Of a DNA stretch of 8,155 nucleotides, positions 1-6,742 are shown in pieces. Below the pieces are notes generated by a model. It did no database searches. It had not been told where the DNA came from and worked only from the letters and a program-made list of their open reading frames with translations. Source of the DNA: CAZMRQ01 sp964568795 (lineage in GTDB: Bacteria > Pseudomonadota > Gammaproteobacteria > Comchoanobacterales > Comchoanobacteraceae). The position numbers and the translations under genes were made by a program. The first letter of the stretch is position 1; each line of letters starts with the position of its first letter. The stretch is from the NCBI GenBank assembly GCA_964568795.1, contig CAZMRQ010000054.1, positions 1-8,155 on the forward strand, given 5' to 3'.

Positions 1-110
1 CTGATATGCATGCACTTAAAGACGGCTACATCTCAATAACCCCGCTCAGATATAATCTGACAGACAATGCATTCCTTGCTGAAGTAGAGTCATGGGAATG
101 GGATTCATAA
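1..110 (+). CDS. surE: 5'/3'-nucleotidase SurE, C-terminal fragment (5' end outside window)
   Basis: Only the last 35 codons and the TAA stop (108-110) are present. The reading frame starts at base 3. The peptide begins DMHALKDGYISITPLRYNLT and matches the C-terminal signature of SurE nucleotidases, a D-x-x-A-x-x-x-GY-[IV]-S-[IV]-TPL-x-x-x-LT pattern followed by a short acidic or aromatic tail. SurE is a metal-dependent phosphatase that removes phosphate from nucleoside 5'- and 3'-monophosphates and is usually cytosolic. The catalytic N-terminal DD residues lie outside the window, so activity cannot be judged. The 250-bp gap to the next gene suggests it is not co-transcribed with the signalling cluster. 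The assignment rests on this tail alone, but the pattern is distinctive. Confidence 0.8.
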   Translation, partial: DMHALKDGYISITPLRYNLTDNAFLAEVESWEWDS

Positions 111-146
111 AGTTTCAGTTTGTCGGTTCAGCTGCTCTTCTCCTCA

Positions 147-186
147 AACTCTATAACTCTATAACTCTATAACTCTATAACTCAAT
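147..186. repeat. 8-bp tandem repeat, five units
   Basis: The unit AACTCTAT occurs four times exactly, at 147-154, 155-162, 163-170 and 171-178. A fifth unit, AACTCAAT (179-186), differs at one base. The array is non-coding. It lies 37 bp after the surE stop and about 175 bp before the first kinase start. Such short tandem arrays can change copy number by replication slippage. No function is evident, and there is no strong promoter beside it. Confidence 0.9.
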
Positions 187-201
187 AACCTAAACAACAA
201 T

Positions 202-213
202 CAGTTGTAACTG
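202..213. promoter_or_regulatory. short inverted repeat upstream of the first kinase gene (weak operator candidate)
   Basis: CAGTT-GT-AACTG is a perfect inverted repeat with 5-bp arms and a 2-bp centre. It lies in the spacer between surE and the kinase starting at 361. A single arm-like copy in the opposite sense, ACAACTG, recurs at 273-279. This geometry could be a binding site for a dimeric regulator, but an element this short can easily occur by chance in AT-rich DNA. Confidence 0.2.
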
Positions 214-360
214 TAATTTGTACTTGATTTTATGTCATTTTAAGAGTACCTTCTACCTGTTTAAGATTTAGAACAACTGACAAAGAACACGTGGGTTTAC
301 AATTAAGTCAGGCCAGGTCAGCCACGTTGAATTCGGCAATATTTTTTCCGCGATCACAAA

Positions 361-2040
361 GTGCAGAAAGTAAAAAAGAGTCGTTTACCAATATATCTAC
401 TCATCACTGCAATTACAGCAGGTGCCTTTACTGTTACACTGGGAATGGTTGTATTGGTTGGTTGGTATACCGGCAATAAAGTACTGATACAGGTTATGCC
501 GATGTTTGTGCCGATGCAATACAATACGGCACTTGGTTTTGTGCTATGCGGGTCCGGCATGCTGCTGGGGATATTCAATAATCGTTATATTACGTTAGCA
601 TTAGGTATACTGCTAATATCACTGGGCAGCATAACACTTCTTGAATACATGTGCGGTTTGAATATAGGCATCGATGAGTTGTTTATGAAACATGACATTG
701 TTACCAAGACTTCACATCCCGGTCGAATGGCCCCAAATACGGCCGCATGTTTTTTCCTTTTTGGGGGTACATTACTATTCTCTCTCTTCTCCAGAAAGCC
801 AAGATATGAATCACTATATAAATCTATGCTTGCATCATTGATATTTGGATTCAGCGTAGTTGCACTGTCAGGCTACATGACACATCTTGAGTCAGCTTAC
901 GGTTGGGGCAATCTTACTCGAATGGCAGTGCACACTTCTGCCGGATTTGTAGTGCTCAGTATAGGATTACTTTTGTATCTCTGGCGTCGTGATATAGATA
1001 ATATAACCCCGATTCCATACTGGCTGCCTATTCCTGTCGCAATCGGAGCTTTAACTATAACTATCTGTTTATGGCAGGCACATTACTTTGACAGTGATGT
1101 GGTTATTAAGATGGGTGGTAAAGCAAGTGGCCAACCATACCTTTTGTCTGCCTCATTAATAATTGGTGTGCTATTCTCAATAGCACTAAGTTTGACAGTA
1201 TATTTTGCCATAGTATCCAACAACCGTACCAGGCAAATTTCAGAAGCTAATAGAAAGCTTGAGTCTGAAATTGCTGATCGTAAACATGTGGAGGTGGAAT
1301 TAGTAAAATATCGGGATGATCTGGAAGTCCTTGTTGATGAAAGAACGAAAGAGTTGAAAGAATCACAGAAAAACTTGTTAAGCTCTGAACGTCTTGCTGT
1401 GCTGGGAAGATTGTCAAGCGGTATTGCACACGAAATACGTAATCCACTGGCCACTATTGGCAGTTCAGCATATTTTCTATCCAAAAAGCTTAAGGATGCT
1501 GATGAAATTGTACTGAAAAATATTGATCGTATAGCAAGCGAGGTCAAGGAGTCTACCACGATTATACAGGGGCTACAGGATCTGGCCACTATGGATATGC
1601 CGAAAAAGGCCAGGAAAGATATTACTGTCGTCATTGAAGAGTCCCTGAAAACAACAGTCATACCAAAGGAAGTCAAGGTTGCCATTGACATACATAAAGA
1701 CGAATTTTTTGTGGATGCAGATGTAAAGCAGATGTCAATAATGTACAAAAATTTGATTAACAATGCAGTTCAGGCAATGGAGAATAGAGGTAATATCTGG
1801 ATAGATGCAAATAGAACAGAGAGCAATAATGTTGAAGTATCGATCAGGGACTCTGGACCAGGGATCAAGGCTGATGACTTGAAGAATGTATTCACTCCAT
1901 TCTTCGGGACAAAAGCAATGGGGTTTGGTTTTGGCCTCACCATCTGTAAGATGATTATTGAGAAGCACGGAGGCAAGATTGATGTCAAATCAGAAGCAGG
2001 AAATGGGGCGACATTTATTGTGCGCTACCCCTCTAATTAA
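361..2040 (+). CDS. Membrane sensor histidine kinase (about 8 TM helices, HisKA, HATPase)
   Basis: This 559-residue protein is a predicted inner-membrane sensor kinase that autophosphorylates on His and passes phosphate to receiver domains. Residues 10-285 hold about eight hydrophobic helices (roughly 10-34, 54-72, 76-97, 125-143, 153-173, 190-208, 221-240, 259-285). A charged coiled-coil linker covers about 288-345. The H-box SSGIAHEIRNPL places the phospho-accepting His at 357, followed by Glu358 and Asn361. The N-box is NLINNAVQAM (464-473), the G1 box is DSGPGI (497-502), and the G2 region is an unusual GFGFGL (521-526). There is no HAMP, PAS or fused receiver. GTG at 361 is chosen because it places KVKKSR before the first helix and an in-frame TGA lies at 328-330. 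No Shine-Dalgarno is visible. The REC-REC gene 23 bp downstream is the likely partner. The ligand is unknown. Confidence 0.9.
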   Translation: MQKVKKSRLPIYLLITAITAGAFTVTLGMVVLVGWYTGNKVLIQVMPMFVPMQYNTALGFVLCGSGMLLGIFNNRYITLALGILLISLGSITLLEYMCGLNIGIDELFMKHDIVTKTSHPGRMAPNTAACFFLFGGTLLFSLFSRKPRYESLYKSMLASLIFGFSVVALSGYMTHLESAYGWGNLTRMAVHTSAGFVVLSIGLLLYLWRRDIDNITPIPYWLPIPVAIGALTITICLWQAHYFDSDVVIKMGGKASGQPYLLSASLIIGVLFSIALSLTVYFAIVSNNRTRQISEANRKLESEIADRKHVEVELVKYRDDLEVLVDERTKELKESQKNLLSSERLAVLGRLSSGIAHEIRNPLATIGSSAYFLSKKLKDADEIVLKNIDRIASEVKESTTIIQGLQDLATMDMPKKARKDITVVIEESLKTTVIPKEVKVAIDIHKDEFFVDADVKQMSIMYKNLINNAVQAMENRGNIWIDANRTESNNVEVSIRDSGPGIKADDLKNVFTPFFGTKAMGFGFGLTICKMIIEKHGGKIDVKSEAGNGATFIVRYPSN

Positions 2041-2051
2041 ACAAATTTATT

Positions 2052-2056
2052 AGGAG
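2052..2056 (+). promoter_or_regulatory. Shine-Dalgarno for the first REC-REC gene
   Basis: AGGAG sits 7 nt before the ATG at 2064 and fixes that start. It lies in the 23-bp gap after the upstream kinase stop, so the two genes are probably co-transcribed but independently initiated. Confidence 0.75.
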
Positions 2057-2063
2057 TAAGGAT

Positions 2064-2798
2064 ATGAGCACGAGCAAAAATATTCTCATTGTTGATGACA
2101 ACATGAAATTTTGTGAAAGCATATCAGAAGTTCTCGAAATGGAGGGTTATAATACTGAATCGGTTAACGATGGACTGTCTGCTATTAATGCCATAAAAAA
2201 AGACGATATAAATCTTGTACTGATGGATATCAAGATGCCGAAAATGGACGGTGTTGATACATTTCTAAAAATAAAGGATATCTCCAGTGATATCCCTGCC
2301 ATTTTGATGTCGGCTTACGCGGTAGATGATCGCATCCAGATAGCATTACATAATGGCATATTCGGTGTATTTAATAAGCCACTACACTTTGAAAGACTTT
2401 TAAGAAGTATTAGAAAATCTGGTTCGGACGGTGCATTGATAATGATTGCTGACGATGATGCAGCACTAACCTCTCGCTTACTAGATGAACTTGCTGAAAA
2501 AGGCTATGACAGTATGGTCGCAAAAGATGGCGATTCGGCTGTTGACATTGCAAAAGAGACCAGGGTTGATATTATTATCCTGGACATGAAGTCACAGGCA
2601 ATTAGGGGAATGGAAACATATTCAGCAATACGTGAAATACGTCCTGACGTGATAGTGATCATTCTTGGAAGTTTTAATGTTGAAAATGGTGAGTCTGCCA
2701 ATGTAGACATAAAGAGTAATGTGGGTGCTTGCCTGGAAAAACCTGTAGACATGAATCAAATGCTGGAATCCATTCAGAAGTTGCTGAATGATAGATAA
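2064..2798 (+). CDS. Tandem receiver-domain protein (REC-REC), no output domain
   Basis: This 244-residue soluble protein consists only of two CheY-like receivers with almost no linker. REC1 (about 5-118) has acidic Asp11/Asp12, phospho-acceptor Asp55 in LVLMDIKMP, Ser83 at the Thr/Ser switch position and Lys105 before Pro. REC2 (about 124-244) has Asp130-132, Asp174 in IILDMK and Lys226 before Pro. REC2 lacks the usual Met-Pro after the acceptor Asp, and Gly202 (then Ser203) occupies the Thr/Ser position, so it may take phosphate yet switch abnormally. There is no DNA-binding or enzymatic tail. It follows the membrane kinase by 23 bp, which makes that kinase the obvious donor. Likely roles are phosphate relay, phosphate sink or protein-protein signalling, but which one is not shown. 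It shares its architecture with the two REC-REC genes further downstream. Confidence 0.9.
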   Translation: MSTSKNILIVDDNMKFCESISEVLEMEGYNTESVNDGLSAINAIKKDDINLVLMDIKMPKMDGVDTFLKIKDISSDIPAILMSAYAVDDRIQIALHNGIFGVFNKPLHFERLLRSIRKSGSDGALIMIADDDAALTSRLLDELAEKGYDSMVAKDGDSAVDIAKETRVDIIILDMKSQAIRGMETYSAIREIRPDVIVIILGSFNVENGESANVDIKSNVGACLEKPVDMNQMLESIQKLLNDR

Positions 2799-2850
2799 TT
2801 GATCCAGTCTACGGTATAGAAAACAAAATAATAGAATATTTAAATGGCGA

Positions 2851-2868
2851 TTAACATATAATAAATAC
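2851..2868 (+). promoter_or_regulatory. AT-rich motif with TATAAT, shared with 6711-6727 (promoter candidate)
   Basis: TTAACATATAATAAATAC lies 8 nt before the ATG of the hybrid kinase, in a 78-bp gap. It contains a perfect -10-like TATAAT at 2857-2862, but there is no good -35 hexamer about 17 bp upstream. If it is a -10 box, the leader would be very short or absent, which fits the missing Shine-Dalgarno. A copy with a single-base deletion occurs upstream of the REC-REC gene at 6743. The AT-rich composition makes chance similarity possible. Confidence 0.3.
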
Positions 2869-2876
2869 AAAACACT

Positions 2877-4772
2877 ATGGAAAGTAATTTTAGCATTTTG
2901 ATTGTCGAAGATAATTCAGGATTGCGTGAAAGTCTTGATGATATATTTACAGTAAATGGTTATATCGTAAAGACTGCTGCAACAGGTGCTGAGGCAGTTG
3001 ACCTTTGTGGGAAGAACCGATATGACATTGCTCTTGTAGATATCACTCTGCCTGATATTTCAGGCATTGATGTAGTAGAGGGAATTGCCAGGTTGTCCCC
3101 TAAGACAGAATTTATTTATATGACAGCTCAAGCTTCTGTTGACAGCGCTATAGAGGCAGTAAAGCAGGAAAATGTAATTTCATATGAGACCAAACCGTTA
3201 GATCTGGATAGTTTACTTGCTTTAATAAATCAAGTTGTAGAGCGCAGACAGTTAAATAAAAAGCTAAGAGTGTCAGAGGAGGCACTTCAAAAATCGAATT
3301 CGCTACTAACCTCAATTATTGAAAGCCCTGATAATATTATTATTTTTGTTCTGGATAGGAGTTACAACTATTTGAACTTTAACACGGCTCATGTAAAAAA
3401 AATGAAAGAAGTGTATGATGCCGATATTGAGATTGGACAGAATGTTCTAACGTATATGACCGTAGAGGATGATCGTTTGAAAGCCGAAGAAAATTTTAAG
3501 CGGGTTCTTAAAGGTGAGCGATTTGTCAATGTGGAGGAATATGGACAAGCCAGCAGTCGGTGTTGGTATGAATTGATTTTTAATCCGATTTATGATGATC
3601 TAAATATTACAGGGATTACAGTGTTTGTGACTGATGTAACCGAGCGCATAAAGATGGATAAAGCACTCCGACAATCAGAAAAACTTAAATCCATTGGGAC
3701 AATCACTGCCGGAATATCCCACGAGTTCAATAATATCCTTGCCGTCATCTCCGGAAAAGTACAGCTATTGGAGATGATCTACCAAGATAATAAAGAATTA
3801 ACTGATGAGCTTGAAGTTATTATGAAGGCGGCAGATGATGGTGCTGCAATATCCAGCAAGATGCTACAGTTTACTAAAACAGCTAAAAACACAGATCTTT
3901 TTCAGTCTTCTGACATCACTGATTTGATAAATCAGTCTATTGATTTTAAAAAACCCAGATGGTCAAATGAGGCGCAGGCTAGAGGAGTAAACTACAGAAT
4001 GGATACGGAAAACCTGAAGGATGTTCCTTCTATAATGTGTAATCCTACTGAAGTAAGAGAGGTAATTATAAATATAGTTAAAAACGCACTTGATGCAATG
4101 CCTGATGGCGGTAGTATCTCTTTCAGTACATACAGTGATGATGATAACGTATTTGCAAACATATCTGATACAGGAAAGGGTATGCCTGAGAGTGTGATGA
4201 AGCACATATTTGATCCGTTTTTTACCACCAGGACTCCGGAAGGTACCGGCTTAGGCCTGAGCATGGCGTACGGCATAATGACCAGACATAGCGGTAAGAT
4301 CAAGGTCGAAAGCGTGCAGGGAAAGGGCAGTACGTTTAAACTGCAATTTCCAATTCATACAAAAGCAGCCAAGACTATTGAGGAGCCCAAACAGGAGCAG
4401 AAAACCAGCAACAGAAATCTCCGCATTCTGGCGATAGATGATGATAAGGCTATACGAAACATAATTGAGCAATTCCTTTCCAGAGATGGTCACAATATAA
4501 AAACTGTGGATAATGGAGCTGATGCTATAAAAATAATAGGGAATGAAGATTTTGATCTTGTGTTGTGTGATCTTGCCATGCCAAATGTCTTTGGATATGA
4601 TGTCATAAAATCTCTTAACGTGCTAAAAAAGAGGCCTAAAATAGGAATAATCTCAGGCTGGAATGATGAATCACCAGCGGGAGAAAGTAATGAAGTAAAA
4701 GCGGACTTCTATCTCAAAAAGCCATTTAAACAAGCAGATTTGACCAAGCACATAAATCAATTGTTTATTTAA
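2877..4772 (+). CDS. Soluble double-hybrid histidine kinase (REC-PAS-HisKA-HATPase-REC)
   Basis: This 631-residue protein has no membrane segment. An N-terminal receiver (about 4-122) has Glu11/Asp12, acceptor Asp55, Thr83 and Lys106. A helical linker leads to a PAS-type sensor (about 138-258), recognised by its position and the VTDVTERIKM exit. The dimerisation helix carries GISHEFNNILAV with His282, Glu283 and Asn286. The ATPase has NIVKNALDAM (399-408), DTGKGM (431-436), DPFFTTR and GTGLGL (456-461). A Lys/Glu/Gln-rich linker (about 494-514) joins a C-terminal receiver (about 515-631) with Asp521-523, acceptor Asp565, Ser593 and Lys615. All catalytic residues are intact. The receiver at each end suggests it takes input phosphate, probably from another kinase, and also relays internally. 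The start fits the receiver fold boundary, although no Shine-Dalgarno is seen. The PAS ligand is unknown. Confidence 0.92.
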   Translation: MESNFSILIVEDNSGLRESLDDIFTVNGYIVKTAATGAEAVDLCGKNRYDIALVDITLPDISGIDVVEGIARLSPKTEFIYMTAQASVDSAIEAVKQENVISYETKPLDLDSLLALINQVVERRQLNKKLRVSEEALQKSNSLLTSIIESPDNIIIFVLDRSYNYLNFNTAHVKKMKEVYDADIEIGQNVLTYMTVEDDRLKAEENFKRVLKGERFVNVEEYGQASSRCWYELIFNPIYDDLNITGITVFVTDVTERIKMDKALRQSEKLKSIGTITAGISHEFNNILAVISGKVQLLEMIYQDNKELTDELEVIMKAADDGAAISSKMLQFTKTAKNTDLFQSSDITDLINQSIDFKKPRWSNEAQARGVNYRMDTENLKDVPSIMCNPTEVREVIINIVKNALDAMPDGGSISFSTYSDDDNVFANISDTGKGMPESVMKHIFDPFFTTRTPEGTGLGLSMAYGIMTRHSGKIKVESVQGKGSTFKLQFPIHTKAAKTIEEPKQEQKTSNRNLRILAIDDDKAIRNIIEQFLSRDGHNIKTVDNGADAIKIIGNEDFDLVLCDLAMPNVFGYDVIKSLNVLKKRPKIGIISGWNDESPAGESNEVKADFYLKKPFKQADLTKHINQLFI

Positions 4773-5132
4773 CAAACGAAGAATTTGTTGTTCTGCCATA
4801 GTGATCTTCACCCTACTATTGTCTCAGCTCCATTAACCTATATGTACGTTCGTGCACACTTTGCTTCTTGCCTTAGTATAAATTCGTGAAATTAGTGTCT
4901 CAAATCGCCAAGACATTAATCGCGAATTACAATCCGAAAAATTATCGCTTGATTTCATCTTGTTTAAATCGTAAAGTACTTTATTAATATAGGTTAGGCA
5001 CTAATCTGTATTTGAACTAACCAATGTTATCCGGAAATGTTCATAGTCTGGTTGTTGCTCGTTTTAAGAACAACAATTATCAGAGACATGTATCTAATTT
5101 TAGATCTAATAAACCCTCAAATAACTTTTTAA
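4773..5132. other. 360-bp intergenic region with no credible gene
   Basis: I find no credible coding sequence here on either strand. The region holds the strong hairpin at 4881-4928, listed separately. It also has two weaker inverted repeats: GGTTAG/CTAACC (4992-4997 with 5017-5022) and TTGTTG/CAACAA (5052-5057 with 5071-5076). It separates two kinase-led blocks, so a promoter for the downstream kinase is expected here. I cannot point to a convincing -35/-10 pair. Confidence 0.6.
4881..4928. repeat. Large imperfect hairpin (18 base pairs, 10-nt loop)
   Basis: The left arm (4881-4900) starts AATTCGTG and ends GTGTCT. The right arm (4911-4928) starts AGACATTAAT and ends GCGAATT. Pairing 4881-4888 with 4921-4928 and 4891-4900 with 4911-4920 gives 18 pairs, two of them G-U wobbles, with a 2-nt bulge at 4889-4890 and a 10-nt loop (4901-4910). 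No T-run follows on either strand, so it is not a typical intrinsic terminator. It may be a REP-like dispersed palindrome, a small transposon relic or a structured RNA element. The compensating G-U pairs fit an RNA fold but do not prove one. Confidence 0.7.
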
Positions 5133-6629
5133 ATGTTAAGAAATTTAAAAATTGGTTTTCGTCTTAGTATTGGTTTTGGGTTGCTGATAACAGTTTTTAT
5201 TGTATTGGCTGTTTTTGAATTAGACCGAATGAATTTGCTGTCGAAGCAGACTACCATGATGCATGACCACCCGCTGGCTGTGAGTAATGCTGTTCAACGG
5301 ATAAATACCAATATTATAAAAATTCATCGCAGCATGAAAGACGTTGCTCTGGCTCAGGGTATAGACAGCATAGAAGAAGCGTCGCGTTTAGTAGATGAAC
5401 ATGAAAAAGAGATTTACAAAGACTTCGACATTATTGACAAACGTTTCCTGGGCGAAAAAGAGAAGTATGCAGAGGCTTTAGAAGCATTTGTTGTCTGGAA
5501 GCCAATTCGTGACGAGGTGATTTCCTTAATGCTTGCGGGACAAAATACTGAGGCAGCCAATATCACAAAAGGCAAGGGTGCAAAGCATGTAGTGCACATT
5601 GAGAAAGATATGGAGGCTCTTAGTAAATTTGCCCAAGGGAAGGCTAATGAATTATATATAACTGCTGCTAAAGTAAGAGATGAATCCTTTACAATTATTT
5701 ATATCTTTTTTGCTGTTTCAATTGTTCTTGTGATTGTATTTGCGATTTTTTTCACCAGAAGTATTACAACTCCAATTAAAAAGACAACACAGGTAGCCGA
5801 TTTAATAGCCGGTGGTGATTTATTACATAGAATGGATATTACGAGTAATGATGAGATAGGTCTATTAGCAAAATCCTTTAATACTATGGTTGATTCTCTG
5901 AAACAGGCTCAGGACGAACTTGTAAGGAAAGAGAAATTTACTACTATTGGCCGTATATCAGGCTCTATTGCCCATGATGTCAGGCATCCACTTGCAACGA
6001 TAAAAAACTCCGCATATTTCCTGAATATGACTCTGAAAGATCCTAATGAAAAGACAAAAAAGCATCTGAACCTTATCAATAGCCAGGTTGTGCATGCAAA
6101 TGAAATTATTACCAGTCTCATGCGTATGTCGGACGATAGAAAGCCGGAGAGATCAAAAATAATTATCAATGACTTCTTAGAAAAATTCTTTTCGGCTCTA
6201 CCATTACCTGAGCATATAGAGCTGGTAACGGAGTTTGACAACGAATGTCCTGATATTGTAGTTGACCCGTCTCAACTTAAGCAGGTTTTTATCAATCTTG
6301 AATCAAATGCTGTAAGAGCTATGTCTAACAGCGGTACGGTTACTGTGAAGACACGTAGAGTTACGAGTTCAGATTTTGATGGAAAGAGTTCATCGCAAGA
6401 TGGGGATTTCGTAGAGATCACCTTCTCAGACACTGGTGTGGGTATGAAAAAAGAGATCATAGATAAAGTATTTGAGCCGTTCTATTCAACAAGAAACAAA
6501 GGCATAGGACTTGGCCTCTCAATAGTTAAGGAAGTTATCGTTGCAAATAATGGTAAAATAACAGCAGAGAGTGAAGAAGGAAAAGGTAGTGCGTTTAATA
6601 TTGTGTTTCCGGGAGTTAAGAATTGTTGA
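5133..6629 (+). CDS. Membrane sensor histidine kinase (four-helix-bundle-type sensor, HAMP, HisKA, HATPase)
   Basis: This 498-residue kinase has TM1 at about 11-30, an extracytoplasmic helical region at about 31-185 and TM2 at about 186-208. The sensor includes MMHDHPLAVSNAV and ITKGKGAKHV stretches, which resemble the four-helix-bundle ligand domain of methyl-accepting chemotaxis proteins. A HAMP domain (about 209-261) follows. The H-box GSIAHDVRHPLATI puts the phospho-His at 281. It has Asp282 instead of Glu, and His285 where Asn or Thr is usual. The ATPase has an N-box with Asn388 and Asn392, DTGVGM (433-438) and KGIGLGL (456-462). The H-box region strongly resembles that of the first membrane kinase, so the two are paralogues with different sensors. 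The ATG at 5133 precedes a typical short basic tail before TM1. No Shine-Dalgarno is visible. Two REC-REC genes follow, the first 113 bp downstream. Confidence 0.92.
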   Translation: MLRNLKIGFRLSIGFGLLITVFIVLAVFELDRMNLLSKQTTMMHDHPLAVSNAVQRINTNIIKIHRSMKDVALAQGIDSIEEASRLVDEHEKEIYKDFDIIDKRFLGEKEKYAEALEAFVVWKPIRDEVISLMLAGQNTEAANITKGKGAKHVVHIEKDMEALSKFAQGKANELYITAAKVRDESFTIIYIFFAVSIVLVIVFAIFFTRSITTPIKKTTQVADLIAGGDLLHRMDITSNDEIGLLAKSFNTMVDSLKQAQDELVRKEKFTTIGRISGSIAHDVRHPLATIKNSAYFLNMTLKDPNEKTKKHLNLINSQVVHANEIITSLMRMSDDRKPERSKIIINDFLEKFFSALPLPEHIELVTEFDNECPDIVVDPSQLKQVFINLESNAVRAMSNSGTVTVKTRRVTSSDFDGKSSSQDGDFVEITFSDTGVGMKKEIIDKVFEPFYSTRNKGIGLGLSIVKEVIVANNGKITAESEEGKGSAFNIVFPGVKNC

Positions 6630-6710
6630 TTGTCGATAGATGATTAAATATTGATAGAAAGTAACTATCACAACAAGAAAAACTGCATAAAAATGAAAAT
6701 AAGTAGACAA

Positions 6711-6727
6711 TTAACAATAATAAATAC
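6711..6727 (+). promoter_or_regulatory. AT-rich motif shared with 2851-2868
   Basis: TTAACAATAATAAATAC matches the element upstream of the hybrid kinase except for one missing base. It ends 15 nt before the GTG start at 6743. It could be a promoter or regulator-binding element shared within the cluster. The low complexity keeps confidence low. Confidence 0.25.
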
Positions 6728-6731
6728 GAAT

Positions 6732-6737
6732 GAGGAG
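6732..6737 (+). promoter_or_regulatory. Shine-Dalgarno that fixes a GTG start
   Basis: GAGGAG lies 5 nt before GTG at 6743. The overlapping ATG at 6741 reads straight into TGA, so GTG is the only sensible start. It gives MNKKLSVLIVDDD, which aligns residue for residue with the downstream duplicate gene. Confidence 0.75.
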
Positions 6738-6742
6738 AAGAT

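Noticed and set aside
307..324. GTCAGGCCA/GTCAGCCA near-direct repeat before HK1
   Set aside because: A single short imperfect repeat with no link to a promoter or known site.
291..479. Small open frame overlapping the HK1 start
   Set aside because: It has no ribosome binding site or recognisable domain, and it overlaps the clearly coding HK1 frame.
1083..1763. Long minus-strand open frame (226 codons) inside HK1
   Set aside because: It lies opposite well-conserved kinase motifs, and its Ser-rich translation is typical of antisense shadow frames. Similar minus-strand frames under HK3 and the receiver genes were rejected for the same reason.
4771..4789. Inverted repeat AACAAA/TTTGTT just after the hybrid kinase stop, as a terminator
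   Set aside because: The stem has only six mostly A-T pairs with a 7-nt loop and no T-run after it. It is too weak to call.
4996..5010. Possible sigma-54 promoter around AGGCAC
   Set aside because: A GGCAC block resembles a -24 element, but the required GC at the right spacing is replaced by TA (or GT at one base shorter), so the -12 element is absent.
5052..5076. TTGTTG/CAACAA inverted repeat as a terminator or operator for HK3
   Set aside because: Six pairs with a 13-nt loop and no T-run; not distinguishable from chance.
6652..6670. TGATAG/CTATCA hairpin after HK3 as a terminator
   Set aside because: The six-pair A-T-rich stem is followed by an A-rich stretch rather than T-rich, so termination between HK3 and its receiver genes is not supported.
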